From contig JACVGT010000018.1 in NCBI GenBank assembly GCA_018992685.1, forward strand, positions 286,578 to 350,577: a stretch of 64,000 bases of DNA. The letters run 5' to 3'. This document shows, piece after piece, positions 1 through 8,803 of the stretch. The notes under the pieces are model-generated. The model made no database searches, was not told the origin of the DNA, and saw only the letters and a program-made list of their open reading frames with translations. A program made the translations under genes and the position numbers. Each line of letters starts with the position of its first letter. The first letter of the stretch is position 1. The stretch is from Theionarchaea archaeon (GTDB lineage Archaea > Methanobacteriota_B > Thermococci > Methanofastidiosales > SZ-28-30).

Positions 1-736
1 TTTCCAGAAGGTTGGAATGAGAGTCTGGTCCAATCAGTGACACTGTTTCAAACTTGGTGCACGTCTCAGCCTCCTCCAGAATCCCCTGTATATGGTCCAG
101 GGGACGCTCCCTCTTCCTTCCTATGCAATGGGAGACCATGCAGAATGAACACTGTCTCGAACATCCTCGCGACACCTCAAGTAAGAAGCTTCTGTAAAAA
201 GCTTGAGTATATTCGCCCCACTGGATAGGTTGGTGCACAGGGTGATACTCCAGCTGAGAGAATCCTGCCTTCACTCTGTCTTCACATCCGGTAAACACCC
301 CCTCAATATCTGAGAGCTCACCGTCCCTGTACTGATTCAAAAACTCTTCCAGGGACTGCTCAGCATCCCCCACAAATATATAGTCAATCACTCCCTTCAG
401 TGGGAACGGGTTGTACGCAGACCTCCCTCCCAATATCTTCATCTTGTCTGGAAATTTCTGTGCTATCTCATAAACAGTAAAATAGTCCATTTCAAAACTG
501 CAGGAAAAAGCAATAATATCAAAATCAGCCAGAATAGAGTTAGATTCAATACTTTTCGGGAAATCCGTAAAAAATCGCTCACACTGGAATCCTTCCTGTT
601 CATTGATAAAATTGTAGGCGAAGAGGAATCCTAGATTGCTGTTACCTGCTTTGTACACATTAGGATATACGAGAGCTATTCGGTGCTCTCCCTTCTTCCT
701 TATGACACCGTACTCCAGAAAGTGCATGCTCCACAT
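1..736 (-). CDS. B12-type radical SAM protein, partial (C-terminus off the window)
   Basis: Only the first ~245 residues are present; the gene runs off the left edge. ATG 736 opens the frame; an in-frame ATG at 727 is an alternative. The N-terminal ~180 residues form an alpha/beta region (stretches GNSNLGF and LGGRSAYNP) that resembles the cobalamin-binding half of B12-radical SAM enzymes. Near residues 192-199 comes CSRQCSFC, the CxxxCxxC motif that holds the SAM-binding [4Fe-4S] cluster. The family performs methylations or rearrangements, but the substrate cannot be told here. A strong TATA box lies just upstream but points the other way, towards the small-RNA candidate. Family call is firm, function is not. 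Confidence 0.8.
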   Translation of the reverse strand, partial: MWSMHFLEYGVIRKKGEHRIALVYPNVYKAGNSNLGFLFAYNFINEQEGFQCERFFTDFPKSIESNSILADFDIIAFSCSFEMDYFTVYEIAQKFPDKMKILGGRSAYNPFPLKGVIDYIFVGDAEQSLEEFLNQYRDGELSDIEGVFTGCEDRVKAGFSQLEYHPVHQPIQWGEYTQAFYRSFLLEVSRGCSRQCSFCMVSHCIGRKRERPLDHIQGILEEAETCTKFETVSLIGPDSHSNLLE

Positions 737-778
737 GTGCCTCTATCCATAAAAACTCCCCTGTTGCAATATCGATTA

Positions 779-795
779 CCGAAAAGTTTATATAC
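779..795 (+). promoter_or_regulatory. BRE/TATA promoter of the small-RNA candidate
   Basis: CCGAAAAGTTTATATAC is a textbook archaeal BRE plus TATA box on the + strand. The expected start of transcription is about 25 bases on, near 816. No convincing reading frame follows, so it most likely drives the structured RNA described next. Confidence 0.7.
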
Positions 796-815
796 TATTG
801 ATTAGCAATATTGAT

Positions 816-905
816 TAGACCTCAGTTGTCTCCTACCTCAGGGGTCTTGCCGGGGCTTCGGCCCCGGTTCACACTCTCCAAGAGCATCACTCTCTTTTTT
901 CTTTT
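816..905 (+). ncRNA. Candidate structured small RNA with UUCG tetraloop and T-run terminator
   Basis: Seen: the ~90 nt downstream of the TATA box fold into two hairpins. The first pairs GACCTC with GGGGTC (one G-U pair) around a 17-nt loop. The second is a 7-bp stem CCGGGGC/GCCCCGG closed by the very stable cUUCGg tetraloop. The transcript would end at a T-rich run at 895-906. No ORF with a ribosome site lies inside. I do not recognise it as tRNA, 5S, SRP, RNase P or a clear C/D box RNA. Inference: a non-coding RNA of unknown role, possibly an H/ACA-like or regulatory RNA. Confidence 0.5.
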
Positions 906-973
906 TGAAGAAAAGAAGAACTAGATTCTCCTGGATCCGCGTCACTGACCTCTTGAAGAAGGCGCGAATTCTC

Positions 974-1414
974 TCACCTCTTCTTTCTGAAGAAAAGCCA
1001 ATTCTTGTCCGGTCTGAAAGCGATGAGGCAGTACAGCCCTTTCAGCTTTTCACCCATGATGTTAATAACGATTTCCTTTTCTTCCCATTTCTCAGTGATA
1101 TATGTACCGCTATCCCAGATTACCACTGTTCCTGCCCCGTATTCTCCTTCAGTTATCGTTCCTTGAAATGTTGCATATGCTACAGGATGGTCCTCTGTTT
1201 GTACAGCCAATCGTCTGACACCTGATACGAGAGGCGGTTCCTTGGGGATGGCCCAGCTCTTGAGGACACCCTCCTTTTCCAGCCGCAAATCGTAATGGAG
1301 ATGAGAAGCCTCGTGTCTTTGAATGACGTACGTATTCCCTCTCCGTGCAGAGTTCCCTAAAGGTTCAGGCGTTTTCCTGAAATCCCGTTTTCTCTTGTGC
1401 TCTTCTAGACTCAT
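974..1414 (-). CDS. Stand-alone LigD-type 3'-phosphoesterase
   Basis: 146 aa, the usual size of a free phosphoesterase (PE) domain of the bacterial end-joining ligase LigD. The hallmark motif [14 protein letters not shown] spans residues 33-46, giving H34, H40 and D42 as likely metal and catalytic residues; H76 ([11 protein letters not shown]) and EGEYG (89-93) complete the set. The family removes 3'-phosphate or 3'-ribonucleotides from DNA ends before ligation. In this window there is no LigD ligase or polymerase and no Ku beside it, so partners are unknown. The basic N-terminus (HKRKRDFRK) fits nucleic-acid binding. Recognition of the domain is secure. Confidence 0.88.
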   Translation of the reverse strand: MSLEEHKRKRDFRKTPEPLGNSARRGNTYVIQRHEASHLHYDLRLEKEGVLKSWAIPKEPPLVSGVRRLAVQTEDHPVAYATFQGTITEGEYGAGTVVIWDSGTYITEKWEEKEIVINIMGEKLKGLYCLIAFRPDKNWLFFRKKR

Positions 1415-1761
1415 GTGATCACAGCGTTCTCACTTCTTGTTCAGGTACACTCTCATGGGCACCCAAGTATTTACACGTTTTGAATGTCATACAACAAATG
1501 AGCTGGGAGGGAGCGTTCCTGAACAGGTTCTTTGAGGGGGGCTGCTGTGTCATTGCAGCGCAGCTTCTGCAGTCGGGACATGAGAGAACCTCGTCCAGTT
1601 TTCAATCATATTGAAAATACTGGAATCCATACAGAAGTTCTACAATCTGACGCTAGAGCAATGAATGATTCCTTACCGAGACTCTCAATGACATTACGTT
1701 GTGCAGAAGTGGAAGAAAACCCTTATAAAGTACTTTCTGCATTAAAAACACGAGGAAAAGG
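1415..1761. other. Intergenic region, no gene seen
   Basis: About 350 bases between the phosphoesterase gene and a small ORF. It holds the presumed upstream region of the phosphoesterase gene on the minus strand and, at 1721-1730, the TATA box CCTTATAAAG of the small gene that follows. A 77-codon frame at 1532-1765 has no ribosome site or recognisable sequence and I do not count it. Confidence 0.5.
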
Positions 1762-1929
1762 ATGAGAGACGGGTGTCTTCAGAATGTGAGACTGGAGACG
1801 CTTCTGCCTCTCCTCAAGGGAGGTGTGAAGATGAGTAAAAGAGAACACAACCCGGGCATGAAGCACTTTCTGATCGAAGTGCTTGTCATTGTTCTGGCGT
1901 TATGGCGTGGGAATACACATTTAGCCTGA
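1762..1929 (+). CDS. Small 55-aa protein with C-terminal hydrophobic segment
   Basis: Short gene with the full set of signals. TATA box CCTTATAAAG is at 1721-1730; GAGG lies 7 bases before ATG 1762; a hairpin and T-run terminator follow the stop. A second, stronger site GGAGGTG precedes an internal in-frame ATG at 1831, which would give a 32-aa product. That inner site can pair with CCTCTCC just before it (loop TCAA), so it could be hidden in the mRNA. The last ~20 residues contain a hydrophobic run (FLIEVLVIVLALW), suggesting a membrane peptide. Unrecognised; function unknown. It could also be a leader transcript that is not translated. Confidence 0.45.
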   Translation: MRDGCLQNVRLETLLPLLKGGVKMSKREHNPGMKHFLIEVLVIVLALWRGNTHLA

Positions 1930-1954
1930 TGGCTAGGTGTTTTCTTTTTTTTTA
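1915..1954 (+). terminator. Hairpin plus T-run terminator
   Basis: ACACATTTAGCC and GGCTAGGTGT pair with a small bulge around TGAT, overlapping the stop codon of the small gene, and are followed by a run of T interrupted once by C. Confidence 0.55.
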
Positions 1955-2446
1955 TATTGATGATTCTTCAGAGGTTTCTTGCAGCTCATGAAAAGGCTGC
2001 GCCAGGTTCAGGAGAGAATGCCCCTCTTACACCCTCCCAGCAAGACAAATAAAACCCCGTAACCAATTCTGCAGCTTCATATTGTACAAGAATAAGCAAG
2101 ACTGAGAAAACACAACAAATTCGAAAGAATGTGTATAAAAATCTCATTCTCAAGCCCGTTTTAACATGGTTATAAAATTCGCACATGAAAACATTTATAT
2201 GAGGGAGGAGGTATGCAGCAGTAGAAAGTGCATCGTGTCGCAAGAGGGCATAATCAACAGATCGAATTCCGAGAACATGAAGAAAGATCGTTTTTTCGAT
2301 CCGGATGTAAAAGGAGAGGGTACAAGGAAGGGGATTTTGTCAGGAAAAGCTTAAGGATGGTAGGGAGGTGACGTTCCACTTCCCTATCAACAAGCTGCTG
2401 CAGGAACTTCCACTCTCACTAGCCCCGTGCGTGCCTGGATCAACAG
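1930..2446. other. Intergenic region with possible short transcript
   Basis: About 500 bases without a firm gene. A TATA box AACATTTATAT at 2190-2200 is followed by a short open frame that could start at GTG 2235 or ATG 2277 and ends at TAA 2352-2354, giving a 39- or 25-aa product with DPDVKGEGTRKG. No good ribosome site supports it, so it may be a leaderless mini-gene or a non-coding transcript. The transcript would end near the hairpin at 2358-2389. Confidence 0.35.
2358..2389. other. Strong hairpin between convergent units
   Basis: TAGGGAGGTG (2361-2370) pairs with CACTTCCCTA (2377-2386) with a single G-U pair and a 6-nt loop, and the stem extends by two to three more pairs outward. No T-run follows, so it may be a processing or transcript-end structure between the short + strand transcript and the lipoprotein gene on the minus strand. 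Confidence 0.4.
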
Positions 2447-3241
2447 TTATTCAGCCTTAATCTCAACCCTGATTTCTTCCCGGTCGAGGACAATTTCATA
2501 TCCATCTGTCCTCCAAACGAGCTTTATCACCAGTACAAAAGTGACCTCGTTGGCCCCCTGGGGAAGCGCAGCATCCAGAGTGAATCCCTTTGCCAGCAGG
2601 TCATTCAACCACAGTACGTCAGTTATTGCATATTCAAAACAGTTCCCCACTGGTTCGATATCCACCCTGTAAACTTCAACATGTTCATAATCTGTGCAGA
2701 ATAGAATGTAGAGATTTTCCATCTTTCTGCTTTCTTCATTTTTTATGTATACACTGATAGGGACTTTTTCATGCTCCTTTGCAGAAATCTTGCCTGGGAG
2801 CAGCCCCGCCTCTATTTTGTCAATGTTCACCACAGGCTTTCGCAGGACAAATTGAAATGAGGTCTTGGCTGTCTTCTGATTCTCATCTGCATCGAAGTAC
2901 TTCACCTTTATCACCGCCTCTACCTCATCATAGGTTCGCGTTTCTTTGAGGATATCGACAGCCTCAAGAGTCGCCTTAATCTCCTTAGCCATGCCCTTCT
3001 TTATTTCGGACAGTTCTTGCTGCTCAAAGGTGAGCATGGCAGGTATGTTGCTCTCCAGTTTCACCTGGAAAGCCGTGGCACTTCCTTCATTGGTTACAGT
3101 TATTGAGAGCTCATAAACATCTGAGACAATGAGCTCTTCAGGGGGACTTTCCACACTGACAGCGATTTCGGGGGAATCTCCCTGGAACACACACCCTGAC
3201 AAGAGGACTGCAATGATGAGTGTAACACCTAGCCATTTCAT
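2447..3241 (-). CDS. Secreted lipoprotein with CARDB-like domains
   Basis: 264 aa. The N-terminus is a lipoprotein signal: Lys at 2, a hydrophobic stretch, then the lipobox LLSGC with Cys17 as the lipidation and cleavage point. The rest is beta-rich; 'VYELSITVTNEGSATAFQVKL' style segments (residues ~43-63) resemble CARDB adhesion-type repeats, with a second half of similar look. Likely anchored on the outer face of the membrane. A TATA-like AAGCTTTTTATACG lies ~30 bases before the start. Monocistronic; no partner in view. Role unknown. Confidence 0.65.
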   Translation of the reverse strand: MKWLGVTLIIAVLLSGCVFQGDSPEIAVSVESPPEELIVSDVYELSITVTNEGSATAFQVKLESNIPAMLTFEQQELSEIKKGMAKEIKATLEAVDILKETRTYDEVEAVIKVKYFDADENQKTAKTSFQFVLRKPVVNIDKIEAGLLPGKISAKEHEKVPISVYIKNEESRKMENLYILFCTDYEHVEVYRVDIEPVGNCFEYAITDVLWLNDLLAKGFTLDAALPQGANEVTFVLVIKLVWRTDGYEIVLDREEIRVEIKAE

Positions 3242-3359
3242 GTCCCGTAGTATGCTGGAACGTATAAAAAGCTTTCACCCGTCAGTCCACCCACCGGAGG
3301 TAGCATCTGCTCTCAGAGTCCATGACAAATGATTTAAAGCATGACCCATCCACCATACT

Positions 3360-4040
3360 GTGACAGAAACAGTCCTGGGCGTCGTGGCCCATCCAGATGA
3401 TGAAATCGGAATGGTAGGCACGTTGAAAAATCATGCAGACCGTGGAGACACTGTGGTCCTGGCCTGGATGACAGCAGGAGAGAACACCACCATGCTAAAA
3501 GGGACACCTGAAGAAAAGGCTGCAATTCGAAAAGACCAGGCAGCACGTGTCTCTTCTATTCTGGGAGTACGAACACGCTTTCTGGGATTCCCAGACTCGC
3601 AGGTTCCCCATACGGTGGAGGCTTCCAAGCAAGTCGCAGAGTTTATCAGGGAGATTAGGCCCTCTATCGTCATAACCTGGAACGATTTCTGGCAGTCAGG
3701 AGCTGGACATCCGGATCACCGGAATACCTGTTGTGTGGTGAGAGATGCAATTACCTATGCACGATTCCCCGGCCAGCAGGACGCGTACAGGGATTTTATC
3801 AGCCTGTACCTGTACTACAGTCCACGGTGTCCTCTTCCAGAAGTTTATGTAGATGTCACCCGCCAGGAAGGAATCTTTGAACAGGTAGTGGATGTATACT
3901 CCAACGTATATGGGGGGTGGCCAGTCACAGAATGGAAATACCTCAACCTAAAATTCTTTGGCATTCAGGCAGGATGCATGCTGGCTGAAGTATTCAATGT
4001 AGTGCAGAACAGGAAGTCTGCTTCAGAATACCTTGAGTAA
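3360..4040 (+). CDS. PIG-L/LmbE-family deacetylase
   Basis: 226 aa starting at GTG, probably leaderless. The family removes N-acetyl groups from sugars such as GlcNAc-inositol using zinc. Zinc motif AHPDDE sits at residues 10-15 and the third ligand in GHPDHR near residue 120. The N-terminal beta strand and 'GDTVVLAWMTAGE' fit the Rossmann-like fold. Substrate unknown; in archaea such enzymes act on GlcNAc-linked metabolites, glycan precursors or thiols. The next gene is a separate RNA kinase with its own TATA box, so co-function is not implied. Confidence 0.85.
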   Translation: MTETVLGVVAHPDDEIGMVGTLKNHADRGDTVVLAWMTAGENTTMLKGTPEEKAAIRKDQAARVSSILGVRTRFLGFPDSQVPHTVEASKQVAEFIREIRPSIVITWNDFWQSGAGHPDHRNTCCVVRDAITYARFPGQQDAYRDFISLYLYYSPRCPLPEVYVDVTRQEGIFEQVVDVYSNVYGGWPVTEWKYLNLKFFGIQAGCMLAEVFNVVQNRKSASEYLE

Positions 4041-4110
4041 TCAACAGATCACATCCCGGAGTCTCTCTGGTTCATGAATAACCTTTAAAATGTCCAGTGG
4101 AAACCCTACT

Positions 4111-5340
4111 ATGGAGACAGTCCGTCGTGTGGGAAAGGATGAGACTCTGCAAGTTGCAGGCCCAGCGCGAGTCACCGTAAGAACAGGCAGGATTCGCATC
4201 AATGGGGCCGAAAGAAGTAAGTACATCGTGAGAGAGGGCCGTTCCTGTGTCGTGGAAGGCGTTCTGGAATCAGAAGTTAGTATTGTACTGGGTTCGGGGG
4301 CACGGGTGGAAAGATGTAGTCCCACGGCAGCTCCTCGCATCTGGCTCAAACATGCTCATGAGATACTCCAAAGAAAAGGAGTAGTCATGATTATAGGAGC
4401 TCCTGACACCGGCAAAACTACATTTGCCTCTTTTCTGGCCAATCAAGCACTGGAAAAGGGGATATCAGTCGCTGTCATTGATTCTGATATTGGCCAGTCT
4501 GACATTGGTCCTCCCTCAACGATTGGGCTGGCCTTTGTAAGAGCCAGCATTACTCACCTTTCAGATGTTCCCGCTGATGAATTCTACTTCGTGGGTACCA
4601 CATCAGTGAAGAACGTCTGTGACATGGTTGTGGGGCTACAAAGAATGGTGGAAAAGGCCAGGAGGGAGGCTGATGTGGTGGTCATCGATACCTGTGGATA
4701 TGTTTCTGGTGACACGGGAAGACGGCTCAAGGACCTGAAGCTTCAGGCCATCTGTCCAGACTTTGTAGTTGCACTGCAGCGAAACAGAGAGTTGCACCCA
4801 ATCCTGAGGAGCTGGAGAGGGAGTGTGATAGAGGCAGAAATCCCCAGAGAAGTACGAAGAGTTCCCAGACACATTCGAAAGGAGATAAGAGAATCCAAAT
4901 GGAAAACAGCATTTGAAGGCGCCCAGGAACGCAACATTGACCTGGAAGAAAAGATGTTGCACAACACGTATTTGCTGTCAGGGACCCCCACCGACACCAG
5001 GATATTCCAGAAACTGCTGCAGTGTCAGGTCATTCATGCAGAAGAGATTCCTGAGGGGTTCTTGATCGTCAAGGAGGATATGTTCCATGAGTATCAATCA
5101 CCTTCCGTGTCGGTGACAGCTGACACGCTGCGTGTCCTGGACGCTGGATGGGAAGAAAACCTGGTAGTGGGGCTGATGGATAGAGGGAGATTTGTAGATT
5201 TAGGCATTATGAAAAAGATCAACTACAAGACCATGATGGCAGTCATTTCCTGCAGGGAACACTCATTCGATGCTATTAAATTCGGCAGAATAAAGGTGGA
5301 TGAATCGGGACGTGAAATAGGGTTTATACCCTGGTGTTAG
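4111..5340 (+). CDS. Polyribonucleotide 5'-hydroxyl kinase (Clp1/Grc3 family)
   Basis: Archaeal Clp1/Nol9-type kinase that phosphorylates 5'-OH RNA (and DNA) ends with ATP. Walker A GAPDTGKTT is near residues 96-103; the strand DSDIGQSDIGPP (~124-135) is the conserved Walker B-like/clasp segment of this family; 'VVIDTCGY' follows. The N-terminal beta domain (to ~85) and C-terminal beta domain match the family length of ~360-420 aa. The first ATG at 4090 overlaps the TATA box ACCTTTAAAATG, so I place the start at ATG 4111, about 25 bases downstream, as a leaderless mRNA. Likely role: RNA end repair or processing. Confidence 0.85.
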   Translation: METVRRVGKDETLQVAGPARVTVRTGRIRINGAERSKYIVREGRSCVVEGVLESEVSIVLGSGARVERCSPTAAPRIWLKHAHEILQRKGVVMIIGAPDTGKTTFASFLANQALEKGISVAVIDSDIGQSDIGPPSTIGLAFVRASITHLSDVPADEFYFVGTTSVKNVCDMVVGLQRMVEKARREADVVVIDTCGYVSGDTGRRLKDLKLQAICPDFVVALQRNRELHPILRSWRGSVIEAEIPREVRRVPRHIRKEIRESKWKTAFEGAQERNIDLEEKMLHNTYLLSGTPTDTRIFQKLLQCQVIHAEEIPEGFLIVKEDMFHEYQSPSVSVTADTLRVLDAGWEENLVVGLMDRGRFVDLGIMKKINYKTMMAVISCREHSFDAIKFGRIKVDESGREIGFIPWC

Positions 5341-5347
5341 AGAGTCT

Positions 5348-6406
5348 TTATGCAGAATTGGAGACCTGCTGCATCCTGCTGCTGACCTCATCCAGTTCAG
5401 CTACGTCTGTCCTGGTAAGACTCCATCCCAGAGCTCCTGCGTTTTCTAGAGCCTGCTTTTCGTTCTTTACGCCTACAATGGGGACTGCTCCCTTGCATAT
5501 GACCCAGTTCAAAGCCACTTGTGCAGGCGTCTTGTGATGTGCTGCGGCAATGTCCCTCAGCACGTCCACGAGATGTTGAATCTGAATGATCTCGTGAGGT
5601 CCATACTGGCATGCCTTTGCTGCAGAACACGATGGCATGGCCAGAGAATATGCGTAAAGGGCCAGGCGCTCTCTCAGACTGAACTTGTGCACAGGAGGGT
5701 TTTCTGCAGTATATTTGCCTGTCAAGACTCCCATTGCCAAAGGACTGTAAGCGATGAGAGTGATACCCTGCCGGCGGGCCACGTTGAGCAACTCCGTGTA
5801 CTCTGGCTCACGACTGAGGAGGCTGAATTCCACCTGGTTCGAAGAAAGACTCATTCCTCGTTCTGAGAACAAATCTGCAGCCTGGAGCATCTGATGCTGG
5901 CCACAGTTAGAAATGCCCACGGCTCTGGCTTTTCCCATCTCCAGAGCCTCAATCAGTGAATCCATCCAGGCCTCAAAAGAAACTGGAGGAAAGTGTTTAT
6001 GAAACTGATAGAGATCAACCCTCTCCATATCTAATCGATTCAGACTATTCTCCAGGGCCGCAAGCAGGCTGGACCTTCGCAATCGCCAGGGAGATGGCAA
6101 GAACTTTGTACCAATCACTAGTGGCTCAGGACATGTGTGTGCGAACTGTCCCAGCAGCCGTTCTGCCTGTCCCCATCCATAGGCTTCTGCTGTATCAAAG
6201 AAGGTAATACCCTTTTCCACACACACCCTGAATGCAGTCTCCAGGTCCTGTCTGGTATAGCTCTGGCCGTATCCCCAGATCATGTGGTCACCCCAGGACC
6301 AGGTTCCAATGCCCAGTGGAGACATTACAATGTCAGTCCTACCGAGCTGGACACAAGGAACGTCTGGTTTCCCAGGTTGACTCCTTTCGGCTGGTGTCGT
6401 CCTCAT
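5348..6406 (-). CDS. Aldo/keto reductase
   Basis: 352 aa, NADPH-dependent oxidoreductase of the AKR superfamily with a TIM barrel. Catalytic tetrad can be seen: Asp and Tyr in FFDTAEAYG, Lys in IGTKFLP, and His in YQFHKHFP. 'GISNCG' and 'NQVEFSLL' are typical cofactor and barrel strands. GGAGGGACAAGAA places a good ribosome site before ATG 6406. It follows the V4R gene by 31 bases in the same direction, so the two are probably co-transcribed. Substrate unknown. Confidence 0.88.
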   Translation of the reverse strand: MRTTPAERSQPGKPDVPCVQLGRTDIVMSPLGIGTWSWGDHMIWGYGQSYTRQDLETAFRVCVEKGITFFDTAEAYGWGQAERLLGQFAHTCPEPLVIGTKFLPSPWRLRRSSLLAALENSLNRLDMERVDLYQFHKHFPPVSFEAWMDSLIEALEMGKARAVGISNCGQHQMLQAADLFSERGMSLSSNQVEFSLLSREPEYTELLNVARRQGITLIAYSPLAMGVLTGKYTAENPPVHKFSLRERLALYAYSLAMPSCSAAKACQYGPHEIIQIQHLVDVLRDIAAAHHKTPAQVALNWVICKGAVPIVGVKNEKQALENAGALGWSLTRTDVAELDEVSSRMQQVSNSA

Positions 6407-6437
6407 TTCTTGTCCCTCCTTCTAACAGGATCTCTTC

Positions 6438-7076
6438 CTAGGTTCTTTCAACAGGGACTTTGGGAACTCTGAACACGTCGAACTTGTCTCCCATGGCCCG
6501 ACACTCGATTTCCTGTATATCAAAGGTGTGTCCAGTAATCCACTCCATAAGGTACTGAAGTCTTCCCACACACGTTGCACACATGGGTGTATCAGACGTA
6601 ATCCCTTTGCTCTCAAAATTGTCCTTATCGATGAGCAGGAAGCAGGTTTCCTCTTCTCTGACCTCCATACGGGGGCTGTACTCTGGAGAAGGCTGCCTTC
6701 GATCATATTCCTCTGCGAATTTTCCCAGGGCAAGACTGATACGCTTCTTCCCAGGGACAAAGCGAGTGGAAAGTTTGAGTGCTTTCGAAATGGTGGGGCG
6801 TTTTGTGACACCGATACGAATGAATTCTTTCCCGATACGCAGCTGAAGGCTGCGGGCACCTTTTCGACCAAAGAGTTCAAGAAGAGCAAGATATAATCCG
6901 TGAAGATCCTCAAGAGGAATCTCAAGGTTGTCATTGTCCGGTGGAGGAGATGTAATATACTGTTCCAGGTGGGCAAAGTTCAATAATGATTTTACCCCAT
7001 TGACTCCAATAACACTCTCCAGCGTTTCCAGCCACAGCTTTAGAGTTATGTTATCAGTTTTTGCTTCTTCGGGCAC
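6438..7076 (-). CDS. V4R-domain protein (4-vinyl reductase-like)
   Basis: 212 aa starting at GTG 7076, six bases after GAGGTGA. The C-terminal half ends with the V4R pattern: 'PMCATCVGRLQYLMEW', then 'CRAMGDKFDVFRV' (near residues 193-205), matching the conserved C-x-A-x-G-D end of the domain. V4R modules bind hydrophobic small molecules or porphyrin-like ligands and occur in regulators and in bacteriochlorophyll reductase subunits. The N-terminal ~70 residues are not recognised. Transcribed upstream of an aldo/keto reductase, which suggests a sensor or carrier for its substrate, but that is a guess. Confidence 0.65.
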   Translation of the reverse strand: MPEEAKTDNITLKLWLETLESVIGVNGVKSLLNFAHLEQYITSPPPDNDNLEIPLEDLHGLYLALLELFGRKGARSLQLRIGKEFIRIGVTKRPTISKALKLSTRFVPGKKRISLALGKFAEEYDRRQPSPEYSPRMEVREEETCFLLIDKDNFESKGITSDTPMCATCVGRLQYLMEWITGHTFDIQEIECRAMGDKFDVFRVPKVPVERT

Positions 7077-7495
7077 AGATTTTCACCTCGTTAATGCTTC
7101 TGGCTCATGACCCTGTTGAAGAGATGAGCTCCTATTCCGTCTGACCGCTCGTCCCATGTCCTTCCTCCTCCCAAGATGACCAAGCGATCGACCTGTGCTA
7201 TTGTTACGCAATAACATAAAAGGTTATCTATCAAACGACAGGTTGATGCTAAGATTTCGTCCTCTTGCCGTAGATATCTGAGCTACACGAAAGAAAATCC
7301 AGTTTCTCCGGAAACTCATGGAACTACGACGATTTCTGATCTGTTCACTTCATTGCCTGAAATATTGCCCGGAATTCAACAGGGAGATGGCCCTAGTTCA
7401 TCAGTGTTCCCCCTCAGGGATACGATGTCACCTGAGCTTCACGTTCAGAGCAGTCTTATGACATTACGTGCATCTCATGAAGATCAAGAACTGGA
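7077..7495. other. Intergenic region, no gene seen
   Basis: About 420 bases. Contains the ribosome site of the V4R gene and, at 7198-7215, the inverted repeat TGTTA-CGCAA-TAACA, which could be an operator for the V4R/aldo-keto reductase unit. A 60-codon + strand frame here has no supporting signals. Confidence 0.4.
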
Positions 7496-8629
7496 CTACT
7501 GGCTTGCAGCAGTCAAGATCTCCAGGCACCCTTGAATATCAACTTTTCGAGGATTTGAATCATTAGAATTGTTTTGAACAGATCTCCGGGCAATCTCTGG
7601 AAAATCATCCTCGGGAATATGCAGACTGGAAAAGGGAGGAATACACAATTCCTGTGACAGGGATTGTATCTTCTGGACAAGAGCTCTTGCAGCACGTGTG
7701 TCATTGGGATCTGTGACTCCTAATGCTCGAGCAATAGATGCATATCTTTCTTCTGAGACAGAAAGGTTGTATCCCATTACCACAGGGAGGAACATGGAAT
7801 TCGCCACACCATGAGGTACATCATACAGCCCGCCAATTGTTTCAGCTATGCAGTGTACTGCTCCCACGTCACTGTTCCCGAAGGCCATCCCTGCCAGCGT
7901 ACTTCCCATCATCATGGATTCTCGTCCTTCTCTCTGAGATTGGTTCCTGTAGACAGCAAGAAGAGAACCAGAGATGAGAGTTATGGCTTCCAAGGCCAAC
8001 GCATCTGTGATTACCGTCCGCGGAATCACTGTGTACGCTTCCACCGCATGGGTTAGGGCATCCATTCCAGTGGAGGCAATGAGTGGCTGAGGGAGAGAAC
8101 ACAGCACGTCAGGATCAACAAGGGCTATCCCGGGATACATGTCAGGACCCTTTATGCTCATTTTGAACCGTCTCCTGACGTCAGTGATAACAGATACCCA
8201 TGTCACTTCGCTTCCTGTGCCGCAGGTTGTGGGAATGGCTATCATGGGGAGAGGAGGATTCTTGTATTTCTGTCTGCCTTCATAGTCTTCAATTGAACCA
8301 GGGTTGGTACCAAGCAGAGCAACAGCTTTGGCTGCATCCAGGGAACTTCCTCCGCCCATTCCAATGACAAGGTCAGGGTGGAGCGAGCGGACTACTTCAC
8401 CTCCTGCGTTGATGGTGGTGGATTTGGGATTCGGTTCTACAGAGTCGAATGTATCCACATGAAAGGAATTCTCGAGTTGGGAAAAGACGGGTTCTGCAAT
8501 GCCAGAGGAGATTATTCCTTTGTCTGTCACAATCAGAAGAGTAGAAGCACTCATATCTTTGATAATGGCGTTCAGTTGAGAAAGAACTCCACATCCGAAC
8601 ACAATCTTTGTTGGCATATGGAACTGCAT
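7496..8629 (-). CDS. Iron-containing alcohol dehydrogenase
   Basis: 377 aa, group III (Fe-dependent) alcohol dehydrogenase. Nucleotide-binding GMGGGSS is near residue 90. Metal ligands are seen in GMDALTHAVEAY (Asp and His) and VGAVHCIAETIGGLYDVPHG (two His). GTGSEVT is the conserved cofactor loop. GAGGTGACGCGC precedes the ATG at 8629, which is better than an upstream in-frame GTG at 8638. It reduces aldehydes or oxidises primary alcohols with NAD(P). No operon partner; no second fermentation gene is adjacent. Confidence 0.9.
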   Translation of the reverse strand: MQFHMPTKIVFGCGVLSQLNAIIKDMSASTLLIVTDKGIISSGIAEPVFSQLENSFHVDTFDSVEPNPKSTTINAGGEVVRSLHPDLVIGMGGGSSLDAAKAVALLGTNPGSIEDYEGRQKYKNPPLPMIAIPTTCGTGSEVTWVSVITDVRRRFKMSIKGPDMYPGIALVDPDVLCSLPQPLIASTGMDALTHAVEAYTVIPRTVITDALALEAITLISGSLLAVYRNQSQREGRESMMMGSTLAGMAFGNSDVGAVHCIAETIGGLYDVPHGVANSMFLPVVMGYNLSVSEERYASIARALGVTDPNDTRAARALVQKIQSLSQELCIPPFSSLHIPEDDFPEIARRSVQNNSNDSNPRKVDIQGCLEILTAASQ

Positions 8630-8803
8630 GCGCGTCACCTCATCTAGTAACCCTGGGATACTAAAGAAAGTTTCTCTCCACTACAGGAATGAACGAGAAA
8701 GGGGTGCCCGGTTGGATAGTGTAGGGAGTCATAGAAGTGAATAAGGAAAAAAAAGGATCAGCAGGTTGAGTGCTGGTGGTTTCCCAAGAACACCAGAATC
8801 CTG

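Noticed and set aside
905..1225. 106-codon + strand frame
   Set aside because: It lies across the phosphoesterase gene on the opposite strand, has no ribosome site, and no sensible protein pattern.
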